Positions 1 to 12,534 of a stretch of 64,000 nt of DNA are shown in pieces. The DNA is from Colletotrichum lupini. Its lineage: Eukaryota > Ascomycota > Sordariomycetes > Glomerellales > Glomerellaceae. The stretch is from positions 6,324,001 to 6,388,000 of the forward strand of contig NC_064677.1 in NCBI RefSeq assembly GCF_023278565.1, in the 5' to 3' direction. Made by a program: the position numbers and the translations under genes. The first letter of the stretch is position 1. Every line of letters begins with the position of its first letter. Under the pieces are notes generated by a model. That model had not been told where the DNA came from. It searched no databases and saw nothing but the letters and a program-made list of their open reading frames with translations.

Positions 1-1891
1 ACCTTATACCGCCGCCAAAGTACGCCACCTGGCGCACATACTGCATGAAGCGCTCGATGGCGGCCTCGTAAGTGGCAGAGGCTTTCGTTAGACAACACCT
101 CGAAATACAAGGCTTCTTTCAGGGTTGCACTGGACTCTTCCACAATTTTCTTGGCCGTTTGCTTCACTAGCTCAGCAATGACAACAGCATCTTCCCAGAT
201 ATTCTCAACGGCATCTCCGCCTGTCCGCTGTCTCGACTCAACCACAACCCTTCGGTTCAACTCTTCGACACAGTTGTTGGCTGCTTCAGCAATGATGCTG
301 GCACCGCCGCTGAGAGGCATTATCTTTACAGGTAACTCGCTTGTGGTCTGCAAAGGCTCCTGATTCAGACTCAGAATGTCGAGAGCGCTCACTTCTGACG
401 GTTGCGACGCAATGGAAACGAGTAGACCTGGCCCGCTGATGTTGGCGTTTTGGTATATCAGCGCCGCAGACCTGCTCCCAAGGAGTTGGAGAAGATTTGG
501 CCTCTGACTTGATTCGGAGCGTGATTCTGCATGTGCAGATCCGGATTTCCGGGTCTCATTTTCGCCCTTGTGAATTCTGACAGCAAACCAGCCATCTTCA
601 TCTGCTTGTAGCTTTGCCAAAAATACAGAAGGGGGTGTGGCTTCATCTTCCGAGTGGATATCCTTTCGGTCATTCATTGATACCATTGGCAATAACTTGC
701 CAAATGAACCAGCAGTGGCAGCCAAACTCGTGAGTCGCGCCCCAGGAAGCCTCACGTGTAGACCCTTGTCGGAAATCTTCGCCGGATACGCACTGGAATG
801 AGAAACATAGAGATTGCCGTATTTCGCGTACTGGACAAGAGTTGCGGGTGCCCACCGATATCCTGGGACTTGAACACGTGGGACAGAGGAGAAAATAAGG
901 TCAGATGGCAGACTCCCACCGAGGCCCTGAAGCCTCCTCCACAACTCACACATGCCCTCCTCGGGAGTCTCTCCGTGGCCAATAAGAGGTACGACTCCCC
1001 GTGTGCTGTTGATACGCAAATTCAGCAGCGTAGCCAAGCAAATCACCTCGTCGGACGCAACCGTGACGTTGCGGTATTTCAAAGCGGCAGTGAGCATGCT
1101 CAAGAAGAAGTCAAATCCCTTCAGACTATGCTTCACTGGCTTGTCGCCATCATCATCTCCTAGCTGCCACATGTGAGTGCTGAGGTCGCGGAATTCTGCC
1201 ATGAAGCGGTATGCCAACAAGGCCTCTTGTCGGGGGGCTTGCTTCAGGAGGTTGATGATTGACTCGAGCGAGAGGATGCCATCGGCGAATGACAGACAAA
1301 GCCGGTCGCCAATCCCTCGAGCTCTGGAAGCACCAGCTAGGACTGCCTCTTGTAATGTCCACATCCTGCGCATGTAAGGAGATAGGTACAGCTGTGCTGC
1401 AACATCCATCACCCCTTTGGAGGGGTCCCGTACAATGTCGCCTATTTCCAAAGCTTCAAGCACTGCGCTTCTCACCATGACAACATTGGCGTTCGAGTAA
1501 ATTTCTCGCATCATGGAGAGGCAAACATTCTTTCCATATCCAGGAGTCGCAGGACAACACATGGTGTCGATCCAGATATTAAGCTGGCGTATTTTGGGTT
1601 TCGTTTGGATCATAATTCCCGTGCCGTCCTTTGATTCGTCTGCTTCTTTCTCTTCCACAACTTGGTATGCCATCATTGCCCAGTGTTGTACGTATGCCAG
1701 CTGACAAAAGGGTAGGGCATTCGCCGCCGGATCGCCCATCCCCTCTGACCATACGTGTGAGAGAGCGACGTAGTGATTATTGGGGTCTTTCCGCGACTCT
1801 TCGTCGATGCTGCAGGAACTGAGAGCGATGCCCAAACTGCCATCTTCAAGCCTTCCGATAGAAAAACAAGGGACATCGCCCTTTTGGTAGA
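1..1891 (-). CDS. 3' part of the disrupted HET-domain gene, containing the HET domain core
   Basis: An open frame runs from the element junction (QKGDVPCFSIGRLEDG) through the whole HET core and a C-terminal region (VPGYRWAPATLVQYAKYG near 850, then KIMPLSGGASIIAEAANN near 310). It has no start of its own next to the junction. Near positions 80-100 the coding-like frame appears to shift by one base. The first frame stays open to position 1, but the better codon pattern beyond that point is in the neighbouring frame (ATYEAAIERFMQYVRQVAYF). This is either a true frameshift, a sequencing error or an unresolved intron. The stop codon lies outside the window. Confidence 0.75.
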
Positions 1892-2096
1892 TGTTGGTAT
1901 CCCTATTACAGGGTAGTTAGTTCGAACCGTAGTTGACGAAGAGATTAATTAAACTATATAAATATCTGCGTAGTAGGTAGAAAAAGGAGGTTCTAACCGT
2001 AGGTTAGGCTAGCTATAATAATCGTAAATAGGGCCCCTAATTAGCCCCTGCGCAGTCGGCTATATACCGCGGTTAAATTAGACTTCTAATCTAATA
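1892..2096 (-). repeat. E1 3' LTR
   Basis: Starts TGTTGGTATCCC and ends CTAATCTAATA. It aligns over its whole length with 8538-8742; all differences seen are transitions. Confidence 0.9.
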
Positions 2097-5000
2097 CTAA
2101 CTTTCTCTTTCTTTTATTAATTTAACTACTATAGTTAAAGATATAATTCGACCTCGGGCCCGTTTACTAAGTCGTCTCCTTTTCCCCCTTTTCTCTACTC
2201 TTTTTATATAACCTATCCCTCTATTCGTATAGTAACTTTTCCGCTACTTACGAATTACTCTAATCCCTTATTTAGTACTACTTTTGTAAAAACGTCTACG
2301 AGGTTATTTTTATTATTAATTTAATAGATCTTAAGTATCTCGCGCCTTTTATACGATTACCTAAGGGCTATAATATCGATTATAAGCCTCTTTTCCTTCG
2401 TCGTTCCTAATTTAATAAGATATTTGTATAGCGAGTAGGAATTTATATAGATAACTATTAGAATAAGTAGAAAGCTAATTCGATCGGTAATTTTCTTTAG
2501 CGTCGTTAAAATTGCGTAAAAGAGGTTAATACTATTAACTATACTATAAACCTCCGACGCTAATATACTTCTCGTTATACGCTTACTTTTAGTTAATAAG
2601 TAATAAATTATATTACTATATATAATAAATTCGCTCTTATCTATACTCTCGTTAACTAGGATAATAATATACCCTAATTACGAAGTAAGGTCGTTATTAT
2701 TCGTAAATAACTTATTAACGAAGACGTAGAGCTTACTAATCGTAAGGTCGATCGGGTAATAAACGAGACCTCGATTAAGATTCGTTTACTACTACTTAAG
2801 CTACTTATTAAGTACTTTAATATCTCGTTCGGTTAGATCTATAGCCTGCGCTACCCTAGCATAGTTAAAAGTTACTTTAAGTTAATAAATACTTATAATA
2901 TATACCCCTCGCGCGAGCTTAGCCTTATACCGCTTTTTAATATTAATTACGTTCGGATTAACGAGGTTAATCTTCTTACCCTACCCCTTTTACTAAAAAA
3001 CGACGGTTTCCCCTTTAATTATAAAAATCCTACTATTAAATACTAAGGGGGTATTTATTATAAGGACCTCTTTTAGCTTTATTATAAAGCCCGCTTTCTA
3101 AAGCTCCTTATCCTCCTTCTTTATAAAGTTAATATTAAATAGGCCTAATATATCGTCGGTCTATATTCCGACAATCCTAAATTAGTCACCTTCGTACTCT
3201 ATAACTAATAAGCACGGGTCGTATATAGAAGTAACTATTAATAGTTAATTAATATAAAAATCGTAATAAGTAGCCTACTAATAAGTACCCGATTTTGCGA
3301 GCCTATATAGTAGCTTAAGTACTTTAATAATCGTACCTTTTAGGTACTTACTAGCTATTTCCTTTAGTAAATAGGCTAGGATTTTCTTTATAAGCCCTAT
3401 AGCCGATTAAGTATAGGCCTAGGTAATATCACGGCTCTAAATCTTATATCCCTTCTTCTATAATAATACTATTAGTACTATTATTAATCGTTAGTTATAG
3501 CGCTATATAGTAGGTAATTATATAAGTAGCGTTGCCTTTTTAACGTCGCCGTACCCCTAAATTACGTATTTAAACTTCTCGTACAGCTAGGGTATTCCTT
3601 TCCTTTTAATCTCACGAACTATTTATAATTTAAATATATAGAGGTTTATATATTTTTCTAAGTCGTATAAGATAAATCGATAGACCCCTCGATTACGAAG
3701 AGTATTTACTTCGATAAGATCTAATCCTTTATATAGCTTTTTAATAGTTATAATTACGCCTTTTTTACGTAGTTTAACCGCTAGCTCGAAATCGGCTTTC
3801 TCTTTTATTATATAAAAAGTATTAATTACCTCGTTATTAGTAATAAATTACCGCGTTAGGGCTTGCCGTCGTAGTTTTTTACGACGTCTCGCCGGTAGTA
3901 TTAATACCCTTTTAGTAATTTCCTCTTCCTCGTCGCCTATTAATACTACTACGACGATTTCGTCGAGGATAATTTCCTATACCTTTACTACGGGTTATAT
4001 AGTTTCCCCTAGCTCTTTTTCTTTTTATAAGTTAGAAATTACCTCGTTAGGATCTATATAGTACGGTCTAACTACCGTAATTAATACTTCGAGTAGCTAG
4101 TTACGATCTCTCGTAACTATATAAGAGCGCTCGTTAATAAAAATTAACTTATATAGCCTAGCCTACTATTAAGTAATTTCGCACTATACTTATATATCCG
4201 AATTTAGTAATATATCTAGATTATCCCCTATATTAGGCTTATTACGCGTAGTAATTACTTTATTAACTTATTTTCTTATACTTACCTAGCGCAGTACCCG
4301 TATTACTTTTTTAATTACTTAGGCTCGTTAGCTTACGCTTAGTAATAGTAGCAAGGCTAAGGTCGTTTTTAAATATGCTCTAAATACTAATAGCGTTAAT
4401 ATAAGTCCGTTAGGCCCTATAGTATCGTTATAGTATTTAAGTACTATCTAGAGGCATTCGTCGTTAGTAAAATCCGGATTTTCCTTTTTAATAATTCTAA
4501 ACGCCCTTTTTAACTACTAATATACCCTCTCTACTTTTCTAATACTATAGTACGCTTTAATAAGTACGACTTTTAGCTATATACCGTAAGCCGTCGTATT
4601 ATCCCTAAATTCTACTAACTTAAAGCTAATACTAACGTCGGTTCTAATACCGTCTAGCGGTCCCTAGTATATATTAATCTAGCTTTTTCGCAAGGCTACT
4701 TATACTATCTTTACTTATAGATCCTAGAGGAATTGCCCTACTTAGAAAGATATAGCTACGTCGATTATGTATAATACTAGCCGACTATTTAAATAGAAAA
4801 TATCGACGACTATTTCCTAATTAAAGTTAAGCTTATTACGTAATTTAAACTTAAATCTATATAGGCTCTGCGTATTTATTTAGTATTAGTAATATACTTT
4901 CGTTAACTACTCTAGCGCCCCTATTTCGATATTATTATTACTTAATTACTTTAAGAGGTTATATAGCCTCGTAACCGACGGGTACCCGAATCTCTAGTAT

Positions 5001-8000
5001 AGTTTTCTAAGCTCACTTTCTATTAAGTAATTAATCGACTTCGTATTATTAATAAGCTTTATAAACGCATACCCCTATTATCGTTTAACTACTTCGAAGT
5101 ACTTACCGCTAGAGATTTTATTCTTCGTATTATCGAATATAATACCTAGTCGATCCATATTTTTTAGATATAAGAGAAATAGGGTATTAATAAGTAAAAT
5201 ATAAAAAGTTATCGTTCCGAAGTACGTCTCTACTTTTATTATACCTAGGGCGATAATTTCCTTACCTAGGCTAAAACTAATCTTTATAATACTTACTATT
5301 AATATATTAAGCGTTACTAGTGCGATTTTTTATAGCGCCTAGAATTGCCCTTTTCCTCTAGTTAACTATTACGATGCCCTAGTATCTAGGATAATTCTAT
5401 AAAAATTATCTAGGCCGTACTTTTTGCTTACGTAGAATACTTATATAAGCTTAGTATTCGAGGGATCTAAGTAGTATAAAAAGGACCCCTCTAGCTACCC
5501 CTAGATTTGCTTAGTACTATATTCCTTTTTTTTAAATATCGAGAGAGATAGCGTCTTTTTTTTAATCGTTAAGAGAATAGGCTTTAGCCCTATTAAATTC
5601 GCCCTTTTAGCCGCCTCCGTATTCGTTATTTAAGGGACCTTCCCTTACTATTTATAAATAAAAGCTTACTTATTAAGAGCTTTTACTACCCTCTATTCGT
5701 TTAGCTTCGTATATCCTCTAGAGGCTAACGGGGCAAAAAAAGAGTAGTTAATATTATCGATTTCGTTATAATCTAATTCGTTAGTATAGGGGGTAAGATC
5801 TTCCTTATTTTCCGAATCTCTTATAGGGGGTATATACTTTAGGCCGCTATTTTAGCTACCGTTACTAAGTTCTATACCCCCGGATCTGCCCTTATATATA
5901 ATAAGAAATTAGTTAAACCGACGAGGGCTAGTTTTATTATCTATTACCCTCGACTTTTTATACTATTCGTACGATTTAGTACGCTCTTTTTTAAAATAGT
6001 TACTTAACTAATATCTATCCTTTCTATAAATATAGTATTACTTTTTTTATTACCCTACTTATAAGTTAAATCTCTACCTATTTAACAAATCTAGGCCTCC
6101 TTACTAGCAATTACTATATCTAGCCTCTTTTCCTTTCTTATTATACGTTCGATCGACCTAATGTTATTAATAAGGGCCGTTATACGTTTAGAAGTAGGTT
6201 TAGTATAGTATTCTCGCTTTAATATTAAAACTAAATCTTAGCCTCGAGCAGAGCGTCTCGTAGTTTTCGGGTACTTAGTATAGGGTAATTTTTACTTTTA
6301 ATATACGTTAGACTACGGTATAGAGATATCTAACTTTCCGCTCGTTTATCCCCTTATTTAGCTAGGTTTTCGCTAACTTATCGATTCGATTAATAAGCTT
6401 TTTAAGGATTTTTACTCGCGATTTACCCTCTATTATCCTAGCTATAAATACGAAAGAAATTACTTATAGTTTAGATAGGAGCTCTAGGTTCTTATTATAG
6501 GTCTCGAAGCGGCTTCGGATTGCGTTAATTATACTAAGAAAGTCGTTTCGATCGAGATTACGTACCGCTTTATAGTAGTAATTAGAGGCTTTACTTACGA
6601 GTATAATATTAATTACCGAATAGTACTAGTATTCTCTAATTCCGACTTTTTTATAATAATTATAAAATATCGTTAGGGTTTCTTATAAGACCTTATACTT
6701 CCCCCTAGAGTATAGTTTCTCTTTTAGGAAGATCTTTTTAAGGTTTATAAACTGCTTCGTATTTGTTACTAGATTTTTAGTATTTATATACGATCCCTGC
6801 GTCGCTACGTATTATTAATAACTTTAGGTCGTTTATTTCTTTTTTTATTAGCCGATCGGTGCCGAATTTTATATTAGTAGCGGTAACGAGTTATAGATCG
6901 AAATAGATAGAATTATCGATTATTATACTTTTAGTACTATATTTTGCCCCGGTATATCCTTTTATAACGATAGATTTCTATTAGTAATTATAGGGAGGAA
7001 ATCTAGGTCGTTTATTCTTTTTTTAAATTCGTTAAAACGATTATACGCTCTATTAACCTATACCTAGTTCTATAATACGAATTCCTCTTTTATAATTATT
7101 ACTATTAGTATTTTATATAGCTCTTGCGATTATAATTGCGCTAGTAATACCCCTCGCCCGTAAAGGAATTTATTAACTATTTTTATAATTCCTAGGCTTA
7201 CGCTCGCGAACTATTTATTTAGCTAATAGCTAAGGTCGTTTACGATCTCGTAAAATAAGGGTTACCCCTATAGCCCCTTTTTCTTATAAACCTTAGTTAA
7301 ATAGATTAATACTACGTTAATTTACTTACCGTTAGGCTAATCTGCGATTCTATATATTTACGTCCCCTAATAGTCCGGGTTAATATTTACTTATTTATAA
7401 AGGATTAGGATTCTATTTAGGATTAGGTTTCGTCCTCTCCTTTTTTATTTTAACTTACTAAGGGTCGTGCTCTAGCTTATACCCGTATTAGTAGTTATTA
7501 ATATATTTAATTTTAATAAGGATATATTTAATCCGTACGCAAGTCGTAATAAATCCGTGCTTTTATTACTTAACGAATTTATTAGGGTCTAAGAGATTCC
7601 CGCTTCCTCTTACCGTCTCGCTACTACTCTCGTTTTTACTATTTCTAGCGATTATTACTACCTTTTTAAATCGCTAGCTATCGTATTTATTAAGATCCTC
7701 CTTTTTATTTAGTAAAAAAGGGTAGGTTTTAGTAGTTCTTTTTAATAATAATAGCGGTAGACGTTTATATTACTATAAGAAGATATAGTAATTAGTCTCG
7801 GGATTTTTACTAGTTATTAATTTCCGCTATTTTATATACTTCTAGCCTCCTAAGCCTCGTACTCTTTATAATCTCTAAATAGCTTCTTTAGTTAATTTCT
7901 AAGATCCGTAATACTCTTAGCTTAATACCGTTAGGACCTCTAAATCCCCTCCTCCCTCGTTAGACCGTCCCCTATACTATATTCCTAAGTAATACCCGGG

Positions 8001-8537
8001 GGGTAGTTAAGAGAGCTACGAGGAGGTCGTTTAGATCGCGGGCTTAAGGTCGTACTTATAAGATCCTCGTAATAATAGACTTTCTTATATACTATAGATC
8101 TCTTAGCTTAATAACTCCTATAGGGTTACTTTTATTATTAAGTAAGAATATTTATATTTAAAAATCCCCTTTTTTAATCGCACAGTGCTTTTTTATACCG
8201 TACTTTTATTAATTTAACTAGTTAATTTCTAATCGTAGGCTGGCCGTAGAAAAGTCGTTTAGTAAAAAAGCTACTCGGGGCGACGGTAAAAGGCTAGTTA
8301 CTTAAGCAGTTCTATTAATTAACGTAGTTTAACGTAATAAACGTCGACCTCTCGTAAGTAGTAAAGGGCTACGATTACTTAATTCCGTATAGTATTTAAA
8401 AATTACCTCTTTTTTTATCTACTTCCGTAAGGTTAATTAGTACGAATCTCTTATCCCGTACGGTATTAAGAAGTCGTCTCTTTTATATAGCGAGATACCT
8501 TACTAATTTATAATAATAGAGTTTAACTACTAATTAG

Positions 8538-8742
8538 TATTAGTATCCCTATTATAAAATAGTTAGTTCGAACCGTAGTTAACGAAGAGATTAATTAAAC
8601 TATATAAATATCTACGTAGTAAGTAGAAAAAGGAAGTTCTAACTATAGGTTAGGCTAGCTACGATAATCGTAAATAGGGCCCCTAATTAGCCCCTGCGCA
8701 GTCGGCTATATGCCGCAGTCGAATTAGACTTCTAATCCGACA
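8538..8742 (-). repeat. E1 5' LTR
   Basis: Partner LTR ending ...CTAATCCGACA, next to the target duplication GTAGA. Its outer part is less mutated than the inner part. Confidence 0.9.
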
Positions 8743-9746
8743 GTAGATATCTATAAGGTTTTCCTCATCAAATGAAATCATTCCCGGGCAGTTGCAACCT
8801 TCGCTCATGTGTTTAGGCTCTGCCGGTATTCTAAGACTGCAGCCATATTCGGGACAGTCTTTGTATAAGTCTGCCACGGTGGAATCCGCCTTGAACTTGC
8901 TAAAGTAATAGAACGCGGCGATGGTGTTGAAGCTCTCGCCGATCTTAGTGATATCACCAGGGCACCAGCCGGCCTTAATCATTGCGAGCTTATTATTTCC
9001 CGAGGACAGATCAAGCAAGGAGGCGACCTTGGAGAACCATGGGCGCTTGGCTGACTCTGGGAAGTGCTGTACACCTCGGTCCATTTCTGTATAGAGAGGC
9101 AGCATCAGCATAGGCTCCAGGGTCTGGAATTTGCTAGCTCTTATCCGAGGGTGCTTAACTTACCGGCGACTGGTCCGTGAACGAGTGCCGTCTGAACCGC
9201 AGAGTCTAATGTCTCGGCCAAGCTGGCCAGGCATAGAATTTCTTCGGCAAAGGCCGCCGAGAAGCCCGGAAATTTGAAATCGATCTCATCAAAGGCCTCA
9301 AATGCTTGATCCAAACATTCTTTTAGGTGCTCTTCATATACATCACCGCTTCGGATGGATGCCAGCGGCCCGCTTGCGCGTAACGATGCCAGGTCCTCGT
9401 GCAAAGTCTTTGTAGATAGGCTGATAGTCTTGAGCCTTTGTTGATCGTCGTATGTCCAAGACGTATATTTTTGCCATTTATACAGGTCTCCCAGAAACTC
9501 CTGGAGCAAGGAGCAGAACAACCAACCTTGGTAATAGTCAATAACCTGCATATGCGATATTCCGGCTGTGAACCGCCCTTGAAGGGCATCGGCTTGAGTG
9601 GGAACATGTGGATATTGTGCGTTGAGAACCTCGCCATGCTGTGTCGGGTAGTCGGAAAAAGGCCCAGGTTCATGGAACTGTTTGGTGCCCAATGCTATTG
9701 TCGGATGTTCACTAATTGGGTCGCGGGGTATCGGAAGATGCTCCAT
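8743..9746 (-). CDS. 5' part of the disrupted HET-domain gene (two exons)
   Basis: This part starts at ATG 9746 (MEHLPIPRD...), the first ATG of the frame; the frame extends slightly upstream only through a TTG. Exon 1 is 9164-9746 and ends in phase 1. The intron at 9087-9163 starts gtaagt and ends cag. Exon 2 resumes in frame with EMDRGVQHF and runs to the element junction at 8743. It encodes about 309 residues of the amino-terminal, non-catalytic region typical of long HET proteins. If transcribed alone it would read into the retrotransposon LTR. Confidence 0.8.
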
Positions 9747-10161
9747 GATTCGGCACAAAGTAGATGTCAAAGTGTCTTAGGGAAACCAGCTGACGCGGGT
9801 CGTGTTGGCCCTATTATTATCGTTATTGTTATTTGATCGTCGAGGGAGTCAAGTGTCTGAGAGTCGTGAGAGGAAACTCAAGTTAGCCAAAGATTCAAGC
9901 AAAAACTAAAGAATTCCCACAGGAAGCCAGATGTAAGCCAATAAGCTTCGTCTTCTATGACGGTTCGTGGTGAATTTACATGTGAGGGGGGCTTCCAGGC
10001 AGCTACATCGCTTATTGCTGACACTGGTGCTAGCGCTGACGTAGCCAGAGCACAGGGCGATCAAAGTAGAGAAAACAGTGTGAGACCCAAGGGACTCTTG
10101 CGATAGTAAAGTATGACATTATGACTATTTGGATAATTCCAGCCTCTTCAATTTGGCTTAC
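9747..10161. other. Intergenic: HET gene promoter and downstream end of the EEP gene
   Basis: Both neighbours are on the minus strand, so this region should hold the HET promoter and the EEP terminator. A short TTATTATCGTTATTGTTATT stretch lies near 9811-9835. No further gene is supported. Confidence 0.6.
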
Positions 10162-11139
10162 TCAAGGTGAGGCAAGCGTGAAAGTACACTTAAGTCCGGA
10201 GTGGTCGCTCCATGGAACAGAGCCATCTTCGCCAGGTAGAAGTACCTGCATCGGGTGCAAAACTTCAATATGCAGTGGTCTGAGCCCCACCATTGCAACC
10301 TTGTCCATCCGGTTCGCGGGGAATCTTTCGGTACCATTAACTCCCCACGTGTATCCAGTCTCCTCGCCTTTCAACTCCTTCCACGCGTCGAGGAGGCCAT
10401 TGTCTTCCACCAGGCTTGCATCGATATGTGGAGTCACAGGATTGAAGTCTCCCGCTACCAGCCCATGGCCAACGTCGTGTAGAAGTGATCCAACACACTG
10501 CAGTTGCGCTGGGCGACATGCCGCCCCGTTTGATAGGGAGTCCAAATGCACGTTGACAAGTTGGAGCCGCTTGTACGCAGTCATCTGAGCCCCCGGCTGC
10601 CGCGATGGTACAAACACCTCACTGCACAGTGCGTCCCGTCTGTAGAAAGATCGATACTTGATTCGCGAGACCCGTCCTAGACCCGCCAGAGCTGCCCTGC
10701 CGATGTGACCAAATTTGGCCTTGGATAGGAGAGTCATTGTAGCGAAAGCGGTGAGAGGAGCGCCTATCCAGTTTCGCGAGTCTTTTTCGCTGGAATACCA
10801 ATTGTCGCGAACTATGCTGTTGTTCAGCAACGCACTAAGCATCGTTGTCGACACTTCCTGGAAGAAGATTATATCGGGTGAGGGCGAGTGGTTCAGAAGA
10901 TGGTCGAGAATTGCGGTGATGCGGCGGGCAGGCTCTTGATCAAATGCCTCCACGTTCCACGTGGCGAGAACAAAATGAGGGCTTATTTCGGTAGTATTTT
11001 GAGGTGCGGATGGGGGAGGATTGTTGACGTCGTGGGTTTCAACTATCTCCCAAGTGTTGATCGTTGGCTCGAATTGATGCCATGACTGCGCGATCGGGGC
11101 CACTCCCTCGGCCTCTCGCTGCGTAGAGGACCACGACAT
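10162..11139 (-). CDS. Endonuclease/exonuclease/phosphatase (EEP) family protein, TDP2-like
   Basis: A single-exon gene of 325 aa with ATG at 11139. It carries the ordered EEP-fold motifs: ATWNVEAF (near residue 59) supplies the Asn, IIFFQEV the metal-binding Glu, NVHLDSL the central His/Asp segment, LVAGDFNPV the Asp/Asn pair, and WSDHSGLKCTF the C-terminal catalytic Asp-His. This is the arrangement of Mg-dependent phosphodiesterases; the closest match I recognise is tyrosyl-DNA phosphodiesterase 2, which removes topoisomerase adducts. Length and motif completeness suggest an active enzyme. Substrate is uncertain, because fungi have several EEP paralogues with unknown targets. Element E2 lies 337 bp upstream of the start. 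Confidence 0.85.
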   Translation of the reverse strand: MSWSSTQREAEGVAPIAQSWHQFEPTINTWEIVETHDVNNPPPSAPQNTTEISPHFVLATWNVEAFDQEPARRITAILDHLLNHSPSPDIIFFQEVSTTMLSALLNNSIVRDNWYSSEKDSRNWIGAPLTAFATMTLLSKAKFGHIGRAALAGLGRVSRIKYRSFYRRDALCSEVFVPSRQPGAQMTAYKRLQLVNVHLDSLSNGAACRPAQLQCVGSLLHDVGHGLVAGDFNPVTPHIDASLVEDNGLLDAWKELKGEETGYTWGVNGTERFPANRMDKVAMVGLRPLHIEVLHPMQVLLPGEDGSVPWSDHSGLKCTFTLASP

Positions 11140-11475
11140 AATGCGTTGATGCCTTGAATTTCTGATTAGCCGTGCGAACTCAAAGTGGTTGACTGAAAAT
11201 AAGGTGAGAATTGTGAGAGAAGTTGGGTAACGTGTGTTGCAGTGGTTGAGGATGAGGAGTTATTCAGCGAGAGCTGATGTGGCTGCAATCCAGGCACCAA
11301 GATTCTTGAAGAGGTTAAGTCACGTGCAAGGGATCTGTAAAGGTAAAGTATGTTTCTCAAGGTAAAGTTTCGACATACTTTACAAAAGTGGACGCTTCCC
11401 TGTATTGGATGAAGAAGGAACTTGATTTTGGGCGCCGTTTGAGGTTGTTTCCATGGCGGCGTGAATGTGCCTTAG
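11140..11475. other. Intergenic: EEP gene promoter region up to E2
   Basis: About 336 bp of normal composition ends at the CTTAG target duplication of E2 (11471-11475). A repeated AGGTAAAGT motif occurs at about 11340-11370. No gene is supported. Confidence 0.5.
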
Positions 11476-11681
11476 TGTTAGTATCCCTATTATAGGGTAT
11501 TTAGTTCGAACCGTAGTTAACGAAGAGATTAATTTAAACTATATAAATATCTACGTAATAAGTATAAAAAGGAGGTTCTAACTATAGGTTAAGCTAGTTA
11601 TAATAATTATAAATAGGGCCCCTAATTAGCCCCTATATAATCGGCTATATATTATAATTAAATTAGACTTCTAATTTAATA
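11476..11681 (-). repeat. E2 3' LTR
   Basis: Begins TGTTAGTATCCC directly after CTTAG. It is colinear with the other LTRs of the family and strongly AT-shifted. Confidence 0.88.
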
Positions 11682-12534
11682 CTAATTTTCTTTTTTTTTA
11701 TTAATTTACTTATTATAGTTAGAGGTATAATTCGACCTCGGGCCCGTTTATTAAGTCGTCCCCTTTTTCCTCGTTTTTTTATTCTTTTTATATAACCTAT
11801 TTTTTTATTTATATATTAATCTTTTTATTATTTATAAATTACTTTAACCCCTTATTAAGTACTATTTTTATAAAAGCGTTAGTAAAGTTATTATTATTAT
11901 TAATTTAATAAATCTTAAGTATTTTGCGCTTTTTATATAATTACTTAAGGGTTATAATATTAATTATAAGCCTCTTTTTTATTATTATTCTTAATTTAAC
12001 GAGGTATTTATATAGTAAGTAAGAATTAATATAAATAACTACTAGGATTAGTAAAAAGCTAAGTCGATTAGTAATTTTTTTTAGTATTATTAAAATTACG
12101 TAAGAGAGGTTAACGCTATTAATTATATTATAAACTTTTAAAACTAATATACTCCTTATTATTTACTTACTTTTAGTTAATAAATAATAAATAATATTAT
12201 TATATATAATAAATTCGCTTTTACTTATACTTTTATTAATTAAAATAATAATATACCCTAATTATAAAATAAGGTCGTTATTATTTATAAATAACTTATT
12301 AATAAAGACGTAGAGCTTATTAATTATAAAGTTCATTAAGTAATAAACGAGGCTTTAATTAGGATTTATTTATTATTACTTAAGCTACTTATTAAATATT
12401 TTAACGTTTTATTTAGTTAGATCTATAGCTTATACTATTTTAACGTAGTTAAAAATCGCTTTAAGCTAATAAATACTTATAATATATACCCCTTATATAA
12501 GCTTAGCCTTATACTATTTTTTAATATTAATTAT

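Larger units (their letters stand above)
1892..8742 (-). mobile_element. E1: RIP-mutated Ty1/copia LTR retrotransposon inserted in the HET gene
   Basis: This 6,851-bp element is bounded by LTRs of 205 bp and a perfect 5-bp target duplication, GTAGA (1887-1891 and 8743-8747). It runs on the minus strand: the polypurine tract lies next to the left LTR (pyrimidine run at 2097-2120) and the RNase H remnants are at the left. Allowing for C-to-T and G-to-A changes, pol remnants read in copia order. These are a GAG-pre-integrase/zinc motif (RFGHPS-like, 4970-5040), integrase, RT (RDITQAYTQS-like at 3411-3443; QTDD at 3141-3170) and RNase H (2410-2580). Stops, mostly TAG in place of CAG, are everywhere. 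Compared with E3 about 510 bp of the gag region is missing. Confidence 0.92.
1..9746 (-). pseudogene. HET-domain (heterokaryon incompatibility) gene split by an LTR retrotransposon; 3' end outside window
   Basis: HET-family proteins mediate fungal non-self recognition and programmed cell death. Exon 1 is 9746-9164 (ATG at 9746). A 77-bp GT-AG intron follows at 9163-9087, and exon 2 runs to 8743. Element E1 lies between 8742 and 1892, after which the same frame resumes at 1886 and continues to the window edge. The HET signature lies in the downstream half: YVALSHVWSEG near 1765, IWIDTMCC near 1570, REIYSNANVVMV near 1500, MRRMWTLQEAV near 1360 and DEVICLATLLNL near 1040. The upstream half has the Cys/His-rich stretch usual before this domain (HMSEGCNCPG). 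Joining the halves and keeping one copy of the GTAGA target duplication restores an uninterrupted frame. The coding halves show no internal stops, so the insertion looks younger than typical decay. The gene is presumably non-functional unless the inserted sequence is removed from the RNA. Confidence 0.85.

Noticed and set aside
9438..9836. 132-codon plus-strand frame opposite HET exon 1
   Set aside because: It lies antisense to the supported HET exon, crosses the start region, and has no recognisable domain.
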